Assembly: GCA_022508735.1 (NCBI GenBank) | Contig: JAFLUQ010000005.1 | Coordinates: 1 to 37,347 of the forward strand | DNA from: Oscillospiraceae bacterium | GTDB lineage: Bacteria > Bacillota > Clostridia > UMGS1883 | Direction of reading: 5' to 3' | DNA length: 37,347 nucleotides | Shown: positions 21,876 to 30,290 of the stretch, piece after piece | Layout: the number at the start of each line of letters is the position of its first letter | Numbering within the stretch: position 1 is the stretch's first letter | The notes under the pieces: model-generated | The model's database searches: none | Seen by the model: the letters and a program-made list of their open reading frames with translations, nothing else | Told to the model about the DNA's origin: nothing | Translations under genes and position numbers: made by a program

Positions 21876-22676
21876 GTGAAAAGTATAAGAAAAATTTTTG
21901 CCGCCATAGCGGCAACAACACTGCTTGTTTCCGGTTTCCCGGCCGCAACACCGGTCGGTGCGGCTCAAAAAAATGAAAATGCAGCCACCAACGTTTCCCT
22001 CCCCTTTAACTATAATTCCGGCGACTTTATGCGGAATTTCAAAGGAACATTGGCAGCCAACGGAAATGTAGGCACCTTTGCTTTTGATTTAACACCCATG
22101 GTCAAACGTGCCTACGCTAAAGGATACATCAACGACAATAAGGAAATGGATATACATATCAGAGTTTCTGACGATCCTTCTATTGACTCAGGCGTTACGA
22201 TATCTTCTGTTGTAATAGATAGTGAATTTGGTACTCTCCACACCGAAGTAACAAATCTGACGGCCAATGGAAATTCGGCAGTGTGCACAGTTAATTACGA
22301 CTTTTTTTATACTGTTCTAAATCCCGACTATATTGATGGTGTACCTGAGATAGCAATTGAAGTAGACACACCTCTTGACAGCGCTACAGTGAACACATCA
22401 ACAGTTCTTATAACATATTGGGACATGAACCGGGAAGTTATATACAATGAGTTTGATCCCGCCTCTTCTTCTGAAGCTATCAATGTATATCTTGGTCCCG
22501 ATGGTAAAACAATTTATATCAAGCTTAAACCGACAGGGAGAAAAATTGTCATGAAAACAGATTTAACCGAAGACGTGCATTGCACCCTTGCAAATTTGAT
22601 CCTGACTACCGGAATAAAAACGCAGGACGGCGTTTCACTTGCAAATGATAAGTTCATCAAAGTATATATTTTATAA
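21876..22676 (+). CDS. Secreted protein of unknown function
   Basis: A 266-residue protein with a Sec signal peptide (MKSIRKIFAAIAATTLLVSG, cleavage likely after GAA near residue 30). The mature part is predicted to be mostly beta strand, with alternating hydrophobic residues and many Asn, Thr and Asp (for example VTNLTANGNSAVCTVNYDFF and INVYLGPDGKTIYIKLKPTG). I do not recognise the family. GTG at 21876 is the start, with AAGGAGGTG about 14-20 nt upstream and a second AGGTG-like purine tract next to it. Its base composition is AT-richer than the operon before it. It lies downstream of the sigma/anti-sigma operon and upstream of another secreted-protein gene in the same direction. Confidence 0.8.
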   Translation: MKSIRKIFAAIAATTLLVSGFPAATPVGAAQKNENAATNVSLPFNYNSGDFMRNFKGTLAANGNVGTFAFDLTPMVKRAYAKGYINDNKEMDIHIRVSDDPSIDSGVTISSVVIDSEFGTLHTEVTNLTANGNSAVCTVNYDFFYTVLNPDYIDGVPEIAIEVDTPLDSATVNTSTVLITYWDMNREVIYNEFDPASSSEAINVYLGPDGKTIYIKLKPTGRKIVMKTDLTEDVHCTLANLILTTGIKTQDGVSLANDKFIKVYIL

Positions 22677-22683
22677 ATTTTAC

Positions 22684-22712
22684 TTGTAATATAGAAAAAA
22701 ATACGATATAAT
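22684..22712 (+). promoter_or_regulatory. Promoter of the second secreted-protein gene
   Basis: TTGTAA (22684-22689), 17 bp, TATAAT (22707-22712). It also contains ATACGATA, shared with the previous gene's upstream region. Confidence 0.65.
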
Positions 22713-22739
22713 GTAAGCAAAAGAAAGGATGTATGCACT

Positions 22740-23780
22740 ATGAAAAAATTTATCTCATTTTTGCTTACCTCGGTTATGCTTTATATGGCTGTATTTACCG
22801 TGCCGAAAGCGTACGCCATTGGCGGATTGGTAAATCATGAATACCCCTTCTCCACTCAGTGTATTTGGGACAAAGATAAAAAATTATTAAATGTATATGT
22901 TAATAAGCGCAGCTGCCGACAATATCCCATTGAGGAAAGTGAATATCTTTACACCGAATACGTTGAAATGGATGTCGACTATGCGTATTATAAGTCTGCC
23001 ACGAGCACTTATGCAATTTATTCCGGATACGACCTTAACGCTATAATGAAGGTCTTTGATGAATACCCGGGCAGAATAAAGCGGTGCTACGGTGACGAAA
23101 TACTTTGCAGCGGAAATATGACAGTGGCCACGCGACCGGTATTCCGTTGCCGGGGCGAGGTCATAATTGGCGTAAAAGGTACCCGCCCCGAACGCGTTGA
23201 CTATTTCCCGGATAACTATGAGAGCGACGGTCTTGAGCTCACGGTGAAAAGCTGCGAGGAGAATACGGCGTTAATAGAAATTGATGCCACCGCTTCGGAC
23301 GAAAACTCAAAAATCTATGCCGCGCTTTACGGCAACGACGATGAGCTGATAGCTGTGAAATCTGTCGAAGGTTCTCTTGAAAAGACGGAGATTGCCGACG
23401 GCGAGCGCTGCCGTTTTTACGGAAACATCAGCCTCGAGGCTGAAAAACCGGTCGCATATGTCCGGGCTTTCGTATGGGACGATAAGATTTGTCCGTTAGC
23501 CAAATCAGCCGATACTTCTGTGGAAGAGCTGGATATCACAGTGTCCGAAAGTGAAAACGGCTCAGTAGTTAAAGCGAACGATCCTGATGTGTCAAACGTC
23601 AGGGCCTATGGTCCGCTTTTGGCCTATTCCGACAGAACCGACGACTGCCGATATTTGCGTACATTTGCGGACGACAGCCTTATCGGTGAAAACAGTGTTA
23701 CCATTGCGGTTAAGGGCCGATACATGATAACCGCAGAGAATAGCCGGGGAATTGAACTCAAAAAAATCATAGATGTGTGA
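22740..23780 (+). CDS. Secreted protein with C-terminal beta-sandwich shared with the repeat protein
   Basis: A 346-residue protein with a signal peptide (MKKFISFLLTSVMLYMAVF, cleavage likely after AYA near residue 26). Residues 30-160 are Tyr- and Cys-rich (SCRQYPIEESEYLYTEYVE, RCYGDEILCSGNM, RCRGE), suggesting disulfides or metal binding. Residues of about 168-265 contain ALYGNDDELIAVKSVEG and VAYVRAFVWDDKICPLA. This is the same pattern as the last domain of the 26591-30184 protein (ALYSGDNMLTAV and VVKLFVFDSLGSLVPKC) and a common end domain in clostridial extracellular proteins. The extreme C-terminus is again beta-rich. Specific function unknown. It is convergent with the solute-binding protein gene and shares a terminator. 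Confidence 0.8.
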   Translation: MKKFISFLLTSVMLYMAVFTVPKAYAIGGLVNHEYPFSTQCIWDKDKKLLNVYVNKRSCRQYPIEESEYLYTEYVEMDVDYAYYKSATSTYAIYSGYDLNAIMKVFDEYPGRIKRCYGDEILCSGNMTVATRPVFRCRGEVIIGVKGTRPERVDYFPDNYESDGLELTVKSCEENTALIEIDATASDENSKIYAALYGNDDELIAVKSVEGSLEKTEIADGERCRFYGNISLEAEKPVAYVRAFVWDDKICPLAKSADTSVEELDITVSESENGSVVKANDPDVSNVRAYGPLLAYSDRTDDCRYLRTFADDSLIGENSVTIAVKGRYMITAENSRGIELKKIIDV

Positions 23781-23788
23781 CGCACACA

Positions 23789-23816
23789 AAAACAGCCGCC
23801 CTCGGGCGGCTGTTTT
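23789..23816. terminator. Bidirectional terminator between convergent genes
   Basis: A perfect 12-bp stem, AAAACAGCCGCC with GGCGGCTGTTTT, around CTCG. It presents a T run in both directions and serves both the plus-strand secreted-protein gene and the minus-strand solute-binding gene. Confidence 0.95.
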
Positions 23817-23826
23817 AAGTTACATC

Positions 23827-25983
23827 TTACTTTTTAACTGTGAGCATAACGGGGATCTCGGTGCGGTTGCCAACGAAGTCCTCAACGTATATGATCACGG
23901 GATAGGTGCCGGGCTCGGTAACGTCAAGCTGAGTTACATCCGCGCTGACATAGGCCTTAAGGTCGATGCCTGTTACGTCCTCAGCGGTCTCAACATAGTT
24001 GCCCCAGTTGATGGACGAGGTGTCGGCACCGAGTTCAATATCGCCAAGCTCCTCCTTGAGCACGAGAGTCGGGGGAACGTTGTTCTCCTTGTCATAGACA
24101 TAAACCGTCTCCTTGCGCTCGGCAGTGTTTCCGGCCATATCGCTAAGGCGCACGATGAGGCCCTCCTCATACTTGCCAACCTTAGTGAAGTCCACGCCGC
24201 TGTAATCTACCTCGAAGTGGTCAGCCGTAAAGGGAACAGACTCGATGTCAAAGTCAGTGATACCCTCATCAACAGCCTCTTCCTCGGCAAGCTTAACTAC
24301 GTTAGCGCCGCGGATAAGAACCTTGCCCTTCTCCATCTTCAGCTCATACTCGCCGTCAACGCCGTCGCTGCCCTTGTAAATCTTGGTCCAGTCGATCTTG
24401 GAGGGATTGGTGTTCTCAGGGAATACAACGGGAACATTTTCCACCTTTGAAATGCTGGGATTTACATTGTCAACAACCTCGCCGGAGTTGAGAGCCTTGG
24501 AGATGCTCTCTATCTTGTTATATGTGCCGGACTTTCTGGCTTCAACATTTATGCGGTACTTTGGTGTTCCGCCAACACCGTATACGCTGCGGCCGAATAC
24601 GTCCTGAGAATAGCTCCAGAATACCTCTATGGACTCACCGAACTCATTCTCGGGCACGTTGCCCAGCTGGGTATATATGCGGAGATTTGCGTCGCCGATC
24701 ACGGGGTGGAAAATATCCACGCCGTCCTCAACGGCCTTACCAGCAACAGCCTTCTGCTTATACTCGGCAAAGCTGTCAACATGGGCCAGCTCCTTATAGA
24801 ACTCGGAGCGATACAGGGCGTAGGCTTCGAGGGCCAAGCGGCTCTCTTCCTCATCAAAGCCCTTCAGGAGGCCAACGCTGTCGGCAACGGAGCTGTATAT
24901 CTGATAACGGCCGCGTGTGGCGTCGTTAGCATAGTCCTCATACGGGTCGTTGTATACAACATCGTCGGGTCTGGGCCAGGGGATAACACCCATGCTCTCG
25001 CCTCTCTCGGCCAGAGCGCTGCCGCAGTTATCCATCTGCCAGCGGGCTGCGTTGTTGAACACGCTCTCGCCGTTGGCAAAGGCGTTGGTGGGAGCCATGT
25101 AGCCGGTATCAACGGAGTTGGGGCCGGCCTTAAGGCAGACTACAAGGCCCTTGGTCATAAGGTTATCGAGATATTCAGCAGCGACCTTGCCCTCCTCAGA
25201 GTCGATGCTCACGGTGGTGCCGTCATAGAGGCAGGCGCCGTTGGAGTGCAGGGCAAAAAGTATAGTATACATATAGTTGGTATGGAAGGCATATATCTCG
25301 TTGCCGGTGGCGGCCTTCTTACCGCTGAAATATGTCTGGATCTTGTTGAGATAATCCTCAAAGTAGCTCCATGTCCAGTCACCGTTCTCGTAAGCAGTGG
25401 CGGGATAGATAGTCTTGCCGTTCTCCTTGAGAGCGGGCACCTGCTCAATATATGTAGCGTTATAAACCATCGGCCAGTTATTCATATAGATAAAGTCGCG
25501 GTTTATGAGGTAATATCTGCCGAAGCACTTGTCCACCAGCATCCAGCTGTAATCTTCATTTCCGGTAAAGATATCCGTGAACTTATCGAGCGGCTGGAGT
25601 ATGTTCTGAGAAAGAAGCGTACCCTGAGAGCCGTTGGCCATAACTGGAATATGACAGAGCGGATCGCCGGCAAGCACTGTTTGAAGCAGGCACTGCTTGA
25701 TGTCAGACGGATATGACACCCAGTCGATCTGCACGCCCATCTTCTCCTGCACGGTGTTGAGAGCGGCGATGGCGGCGCGGCGGTTATCCTCGCTCATGCC
25801 GGACTGGCCTGTTATCTCGTCAACGTAGTATGGGTTGTCTTCTTGTTGATAGTGGTGGCCGATAATTATTTTGGAAACGGTATTTCTCACCGCTCGCTGC
25901 CCCAATGAACAGCCCGTGAAGCTAACGGCTATAAGGGCGGAGGTCATTGCGGCAAGCACGCATTTTTTTAAACCAGTTTTCAT
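23827..25983 (-). CDS. Orphan extracellular solute-binding lipoprotein with C-terminal Ig-like domains
   Basis: A 718-residue lipoprotein. The lipobox is SFTGC with the modified cysteine at 25. Residues of about 45-500 look like a family 1-type ABC solute-binding protein, probably for carbohydrates: an early conserved loop near MGVQIDWVSYP, aromatic-rich stretches such as YENGDWTWSYFEDYLNKI, and FANGESVFNNAARWQ near residue 300. Residues of about 575-718 carry two Ig-like units with the pattern aromatic-V-x(n)-D-x-A/V-GN (LSDMAGNTAERKETVYVYD; YPVIIYVEDFVGNRTEIPV). This extension is unusual for a transporter component and suggests wall or polymer contact. No permease or ATPase gene is adjacent, so either a distant transporter uses it or it acts in sensing or adhesion. 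It has a perfect consensus promoter. Confidence 0.88.
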   Translation of the reverse strand: MKTGLKKCVLAAMTSALIAVSFTGCSLGQRAVRNTVSKIIIGHHYQQEDNPYYVDEITGQSGMSEDNRRAAIAALNTVQEKMGVQIDWVSYPSDIKQCLLQTVLAGDPLCHIPVMANGSQGTLLSQNILQPLDKFTDIFTGNEDYSWMLVDKCFGRYYLINRDFIYMNNWPMVYNATYIEQVPALKENGKTIYPATAYENGDWTWSYFEDYLNKIQTYFSGKKAATGNEIYAFHTNYMYTILFALHSNGACLYDGTTVSIDSEEGKVAAEYLDNLMTKGLVVCLKAGPNSVDTGYMAPTNAFANGESVFNNAARWQMDNCGSALAERGESMGVIPWPRPDDVVYNDPYEDYANDATRGRYQIYSSVADSVGLLKGFDEEESRLALEAYALYRSEFYKELAHVDSFAEYKQKAVAGKAVEDGVDIFHPVIGDANLRIYTQLGNVPENEFGESIEVFWSYSQDVFGRSVYGVGGTPKYRINVEARKSGTYNKIESISKALNSGEVVDNVNPSISKVENVPVVFPENTNPSKIDWTKIYKGSDGVDGEYELKMEKGKVLIRGANVVKLAEEEAVDEGITDFDIESVPFTADHFEVDYSGVDFTKVGKYEEGLIVRLSDMAGNTAERKETVYVYDKENNVPPTLVLKEELGDIELGADTSSINWGNYVETAEDVTGIDLKAYVSADVTQLDVTEPGTYPVIIYVEDFVGNRTEIPVMLTVKK

Positions 25984-26022
25984 TCTTCTCTCCCTCTATT
26001 CAAATATAGATTTCTATTCTTT

Positions 26023-26051
26023 ATTATACAACAAGAACATGGGTTTGTCAA
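26023..26051 (-). promoter_or_regulatory. Promoter of the solute-binding lipoprotein gene
   Basis: Minus-strand TTGACA (26046-26051) and TATAAT (26023-26028), both consensus, 17 bp apart, about 40 bp before the start codon. Strong expression is expected. Confidence 0.9.
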
Positions 26052-26064
26052 TAACTCTCCTACA

Positions 26065-26096
26065 CAAAAATAGGAATCCACATTTGTGAATTCCTA
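26065..26096 (-). terminator. Terminator of the small Cys-containing protein gene
   Basis: A 12-bp stem (26085-26096 with 26071-26082, one mismatch) followed on the minus strand by ATTTTTG. It ends 14 bp upstream of the next promoter's -35. Confidence 0.8.
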
Positions 26097-26114
26097 CTAA
26101 TATAAATTCATATT

Positions 26115-26480
26115 TCATCTCAGGCTGTAGCTCCCCATCATGTCACTGCGGCTGAGATCGCTGACTATTACCTCCTCCAGTCCGATGCCGAGAGCACTGC
26201 ATAGCGATGCAGTGTAAAACAAAGCCTCGCCTATCTCCGTACGCACAGTGGTGTGACAGTCGTCACACAGCTGCCCACGAAGCTGCCCACTTGGCTTATC
26301 CGGCGGATTTTTACACCCGTCAACCTCAATACAGCCACAGGTAGTGACTGCCTTTATGACGCTGCGGGCCACGCGTCCGTTGGCGCACTGTAGTTTGGTT
26401 AGTATGTCCAGGAGGCTTTTGTTTCTTGAGAGTACCTGCTCTGCTCTTGTCTGGTATTCAGTTATGAGTTCCGATTCCAT
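26115..26480 (-). CDS. Small cytosolic conserved protein with CxxC motif (DUF1573-annotated type in Clostridia)
   Basis: A 121-residue protein with no signal peptide or membrane segment. The N-terminal helix (ESELITEYQTRAEQVLSRNK) is followed by SLLDILTKLQCANGRVARSVIKAVT, here cited in parts: SLLDILTKLQCANGRV and ARSVIKAVT. Cysteines occur in TTCGCIEVDGC and LCDDCHTTVR, then IGEALFYTASLCSALGIGLE. The helical, acidic end resembles the all-alpha MazG-like nucleotide pyrophosphohydrolase scaffold, while such proteins in Clostridia are, from memory, often labelled DUF1573; neither label is certain. I use ATG 26480 (GGAG 8 nt upstream) because the longer frame to 26618 runs through the promoter and the neighbour's terminator. 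It has its own perfect promoter and terminator, so it is a single-gene unit. Confidence 0.85.
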   Translation of the reverse strand: MESELITEYQTRAEQVLSRNKSLLDILTKLQCANGRVARSVIKAVTTCGCIEVDGCKNPPDKPSGQLRGQLCDDCHTTVRTEIGEALFYTASLCSALGIGLEEVIVSDLSRSDMMGSYSLR

Positions 26481-26510
26481 GGCAATTCTCCTTACTGGCT
26501 TTATAATTAA

Positions 26511-26539
26511 ATTATACATCTCGGCTTTTCCGTTGTCAA
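26511..26539 (-). promoter_or_regulatory. Promoter of the small Cys-containing protein gene
   Basis: Minus-strand TTGACA (26534-26539) and TATAAT (26511-26516) with a 17-bp spacer, 30 bp before the start codon. Confidence 0.88.
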
Positions 26540-26556
26540 TAAGAGAGATTGTCGAG

Positions 26557-26584
26557 AAAAAGAAGCCTCCGAACGGAGGCTTCT
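26557..26584 (-). terminator. Terminator of the repeat-protein gene
   Basis: A 10-bp stem (26575-26584 with 26561-26570) around a 4-nt loop, followed on the minus strand by TTTTTC. Confidence 0.93.
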
Positions 26585-26590
26585 GGGTAG

Positions 26591-29500
26591 TTAGTATATT
26601 CTCTTTTCTGCCTTGCACTTAGGCACAAGGGATCCAAGACTGTCAAACACAAATAGCTTAACGACGATGCTTCCGCCATCGGCCATTATTCTGCTGTTCT
26701 CGTCTATATTGAAGGTCATGCTGCTTGAAAGCTCCTGCGTTACAGCCGTGAGCATGTTGTCACCGCTGTACAGGGCAATAATCGCTTTTCCGCCGCCTGC
26801 CGGCTTATTAGCTCCGCTGACCTTTATTCTACCATGCAGCAGTCCGCCATCATTCTTAAGGCCGGTGGTATCGATCTCCACACCGGTAGCCTCACTCGCT
26901 ATGCGGTAGTAGAATATAGCTGTGGGGCTGAGCGTCTTGCCTATACCAGCCGTGGCCGCACGGATTTCAGTCTCACCGTTTATAGTGATGGGGCCGGTAT
27001 ATCGCTGACTCTCAAGAGTGGGTTCAGTGCCGTCTGTGGTGTAGAATATCTCATAGGTCATTTGTGCCGTTTTATTGTCATCTCTCGGATCAATATAGGT
27101 TCCGGCATAAAGCTCTATCTTGTCACCAACATTTACAAGACTGTTTGTTGCAATATTGGAAGTTGGCGCCTCAGCCACACCCATACTTCTCACTGAAATT
27201 TTGAGTTTTGTGCTGTCACCGAGCCCATCCTTACGTCCGACAGCATATATAGTCTGTTCCGGAGATGATAACAGAATATATTCACCATCTTCAACAGGAA
27301 TGGAGGGAACCGCGTTCTCATCATAGGTGTAATAAACCTTTACGCCGGGAAGATCGCAGGTCAGTGAAACACCTATTCCGCCAACAACATATTTGGAGCT
27401 TTTTACCTTCAGCTGCGGAACCGTCGGTTCTATCTTAATACTTGTGACAAACTCGTCACTGGTGACATAACCGATTTTTATAGCCGCAACTCTGACTGTC
27501 GGCACATTTTCATAGAAGTCGACGCGACTGGTGTAAACATTGGAATCAGGGCCGGGCACGCTGCCGTCGGTGGTATATACGAGCTTTACGTCTGACTCGC
27601 TGCCGGGATAGCTTACCTCCATTCCCTTATAGGAAATCAACTCTCCATTCTCCATTTTACCCAGACCGCCGGTTTTAACACCCGGCTTCTGAAGCTTTTT
27701 GAGGTTATAGGTTTTTTCCGCTACATTGCCATCCTTGTATCCGGGAAGGGTCGCCACGGCTTTCAGGGTCACTTTGCCGGGAATATTTACAAGGATCTCT
27801 TCGCCGTTATAGTATGTTCCGTTGCCGGCAGACGGAGTTGTGCCATCAAGCGTGTAATAGATATATGCGCCAAGTGTCGAAGTTCCCAGCTTAACGCCCT
27901 TTCCTCCGTAGACATCCTTGTCCTCGATCTTTACATCGGCCGGTTTATCGCCCACCACAAGCTTCACTGCAACATCACTCTGAAGCAGGCCCGGAGCCAC
28001 TGCAATGGCCTTGACAACGCTTATTTCTGTAAGCGGTTCGGAAATATATCCCGAATATTCTTTGGAAGCCGTTGTCGGTTCATCGCCGTTTACTGTGTAA
28101 TAAATTCTTGCCCCCGGAGTAGCACAGGTTATAACACCGCCATATGTGTTTGTTCCTGCCTGGCGAATAGTAATTTCGGGAGCATCCGTTTTTTTACCTG
28201 CCTGAGCGGTAGTGAAGGTCTGCTCCGAAGGAGTAAAGCCGGGCTTCATTGCCACAACGTGAATGTAACCGCTGCCGGTAACATTTATAACGGAGCCTCT
28301 CTCGTATGGGGTTCCGGCCGCAGTTGCCACAGTATCGGGAGAATTGTCGAGCACGTAGAAGATATCCGCAGCTGTGTCAGAGCAGTCTATGGTCACGCCG
28401 CCGATGACGTAGTTCACAGTCGGAGCCGGAATACGTCCCGGAGTGGCAGAGCCGCCGCTTATGGAGATATTGGTGTTATAAACCACGCTCCTGCTGCCGT
28501 TAGCCTTGATCGTCACGGCGGAAAGAGAGCTGGTCTCGCTTACTGTTATCGGATATATATATCGGTTTTCATCAGTCTGATTGATCATATCAGCCGTCAG
28601 GAAATTATTCGTTCCGGGTCGGATAACATAATATATATCACCGCTGGCATTTGGCCGGAAGGTAACTGTCTTCACCCCGCCCGAGAGGCTCTTGATTATG
28701 TCAGTTTCGGGAATTCTTGTGACATTGATCTGCCTTGCTATATATCCGCTGTTTCCGCTGCTGAAGGTATATTTTCCGTTATTTTCGACAGCGGTATTAG
28801 CCACAAAGAACCGTGTTCCATTCTGATCAAATACAATCGGTTCCGTGTATAGTGTTCCCGGCTTGCTGGCACTGGGAATATCAGAACCGTTAGGAATCAA
28901 TGTTGTAATATTATAGCGTATCTGAACTGCCGGATCTGTGGCGCTCAGTGCAACAGTCTTGATGCCCACCGGCGACTCCATAACATCGCCTAAAACAGGC
29001 GCGGTAAGGACTACATCTCCGCCGCTGACTCCGGTCACCGACTTAGACGCCACGCCGCTGTTCACATAACCCTGACGAATTGCAATAGCCCTTACGGTAC
29101 ACGGAGTTCCGATATAGATCGGCTCGGTATACCTCTCAGAGCTGCGGGTCGGAGTTGTGCCGTTGCGTGTAAAGTATATCTCCTCCCCTTCCTTTGCGGT
29201 TATAGTCACCTTTTTGCGGCCTCCGGTAGCGCTGCCAACAGAGATATTCGGTGTGGAGCAGGCTTCTATCTTTAAGTTGACGGAAACCTGATTGCTGTCA
29301 GATATTCCGGCCTTCATCGCATACGCCTTTATGGTATACATGCCCACCTCGGTAAATTCCAGCGGCGCTGTATATCTGGTATCCTTCTCTGTGACCTTGT
29401 CTTTTATTGTAGGGTATTCATTTTTGCTGTTCAGCGCACCTTTGGCGGTACGGTAGTATATAGTCGCGCCGTCGGTCTCTACCTCACCGATCAAGCGCAC

Positions 29501-30184
29501 TCCGCCATAAAAGCTTTCCTTCCTCCATGAGGGCAGCAGCACCTTATCCGGCCAGTCCTTAGCCGTGACTGTCGCCCGGCGGACATTGGTCGGCTCATAG
29601 CCTTCACGGAAGACCTGCCACATAAGGACTGTGGTTGTTCTTATATGTATCTCTGTATGGAAAGCCCTTTCCTCTCTGTAAGCGCCTGACGTTTCAGGCG
29701 TCTTGCCATCAACCGTATAACGCAGTACCTCACCGGCTTTAAGCCCTTCTATAGTCACCACTATTTCCGAAGGGTTAGGATCAGAATTATCTGAAGGATC
29801 TCTTGTGACAGTCAGCCTATATCCGACCTTGTTCTTTGAAACTACTTTACTTGAGGTAGAAGACGAGGCCGACTGATAGGCTATCGCCTTAAGCGTTATG
29901 TCCTCACTCTCATCAAAGAGAAGGCTCCCGCTGTATCTCGAGCTGCTCTTTGTCGGATTGCTGCCATTTGTTGTATAGTATATAACGGCGCCGGATGAGG
30001 AGCAGGTAATAGTGGCCTCAATCTTTCTCACTCCGTCCACTGTTCCTCCGTCTTTAAATGTAATGACCGGATCAGCCACGGCCATGAGCTCCACCGATTC
30101 CGCAACGACAACGGTAAAGGATGCCAATAGCATGATAACGGCCAATAGCGTCGATAAGCCTCTTTTCATATTCCTCATCTTCAT
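26591..30184 (-). CDS. Large secreted protein of about twelve chitobiase-C-terminal-like repeats
   Basis: A 1197-residue exported protein: signal peptide (MKMRNMKRGLSTLLAVIMLL, cleavage near residue 35), then about twelve beta-sandwich units of 80-95 residues with the pattern G-x-IYYT-x-[ND]G-x-x-P-[TS]-x-x-S-x-x-Y-x-G followed by I-x-V-x-A-I-A. Examples are GAVIYYTTNGSNPTKSSSRY, GEEIYFTRNGTTPTRSSERY, GARIYYTVNGDEPTTASKEY and YEIFYTTDGTEPTLESQRYT. These match the CHB_HEX_C-type domain seen in many secreted hydrolases, but no catalytic domain is present. The last 100 residues form a different beta domain shared with the protein at 22740-23780. Most likely a surface scaffold or carbohydrate/wall-binding protein; the ligand cannot be inferred. 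Promoter and terminator are its own. Confidence 0.88.
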   Translation of the reverse strand: MKMRNMKRGLSTLLAVIMLLASFTVVVAESVELMAVADPVITFKDGGTVDGVRKIEATITCSSSGAVIYYTTNGSNPTKSSSRYSGSLLFDESEDITLKAIAYQSASSSTSSKVVSKNKVGYRLTVTRDPSDNSDPNPSEIVVTIEGLKAGEVLRYTVDGKTPETSGAYREERAFHTEIHIRTTTVLMWQVFREGYEPTNVRRATVTAKDWPDKVLLPSWRKESFYGGVRLIGEVETDGATIYYRTAKGALNSKNEYPTIKDKVTEKDTRYTAPLEFTEVGMYTIKAYAMKAGISDSNQVSVNLKIEACSTPNISVGSATGGRKKVTITAKEGEEIYFTRNGTTPTRSSERYTEPIYIGTPCTVRAIAIRQGYVNSGVASKSVTGVSGGDVVLTAPVLGDVMESPVGIKTVALSATDPAVQIRYNITTLIPNGSDIPSASKPGTLYTEPIVFDQNGTRFFVANTAVENNGKYTFSSGNSGYIARQINVTRIPETDIIKSLSGGVKTVTFRPNASGDIYYVIRPGTNNFLTADMINQTDENRYIYPITVSETSSLSAVTIKANGSRSVVYNTNISISGGSATPGRIPAPTVNYVIGGVTIDCSDTAADIFYVLDNSPDTVATAAGTPYERGSVINVTGSGYIHVVAMKPGFTPSEQTFTTAQAGKKTDAPEITIRQAGTNTYGGVITCATPGARIYYTVNGDEPTTASKEYSGYISEPLTEISVVKAIAVAPGLLQSDVAVKLVVGDKPADVKIEDKDVYGGKGVKLGTSTLGAYIYYTLDGTTPSAGNGTYYNGEEILVNIPGKVTLKAVATLPGYKDGNVAEKTYNLKKLQKPGVKTGGLGKMENGELISYKGMEVSYPGSESDVKLVYTTDGSVPGPDSNVYTSRVDFYENVPTVRVAAIKIGYVTSDEFVTSIKIEPTVPQLKVKSSKYVVGGIGVSLTCDLPGVKVYYTYDENAVPSIPVEDGEYILLSSPEQTIYAVGRKDGLGDSTKLKISVRSMGVAEAPTSNIATNSLVNVGDKIELYAGTYIDPRDDNKTAQMTYEIFYTTDGTEPTLESQRYTGPITINGETEIRAATAGIGKTLSPTAIFYYRIASEATGVEIDTTGLKNDGGLLHGRIKVSGANKPAGGGKAIIALYSGDNMLTAVTQELSSSMTFNIDENSRIMADGGSIVVKLFVFDSLGSLVPKCKAEKRIY

Positions 30185-30238
30185 TCCACATTCCTTCCTT
30201 TATGTACAGTCTATATCTGCAATAATAAACCTTAAACG

Positions 30239-30290
30239 AAAAACGCCGAGTATACCTTTCTATTAATTATATCAGAAAAGTATCCCGGCG
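30239..30290 (-). terminator. Terminator of the M16-GH105 operon, enclosing a promoter
   Basis: On the minus strand a 17-bp stem (30274-30290 with 30244-30261, one bulged A) surrounds a 12-nt loop and is followed by TTTTTCG. It lies 25 bp after the glycosidase stop codon. The loop contains the TATAAT of the next gene's promoter and the 5' arm overlaps that promoter's -35. Confidence 0.85.

Noticed and set aside
23773-25716. Long plus-strand open frames (225 and 336 codons) opposite the solute-binding protein gene
   Set aside because: They lie antisense to a gene with lipobox, promoter and conserved domain pattern, and their translations are repetitive in the way expected of a shadow of strongly biased codons.
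26481-26618. N-terminal extension of the small Cys-containing protein
   Set aside because: The in-frame upstream stretch covers a perfect TTGACA-17-TATAAT promoter and the neighbour's terminator; a well-placed GGAG supports the internal ATG at 26480.
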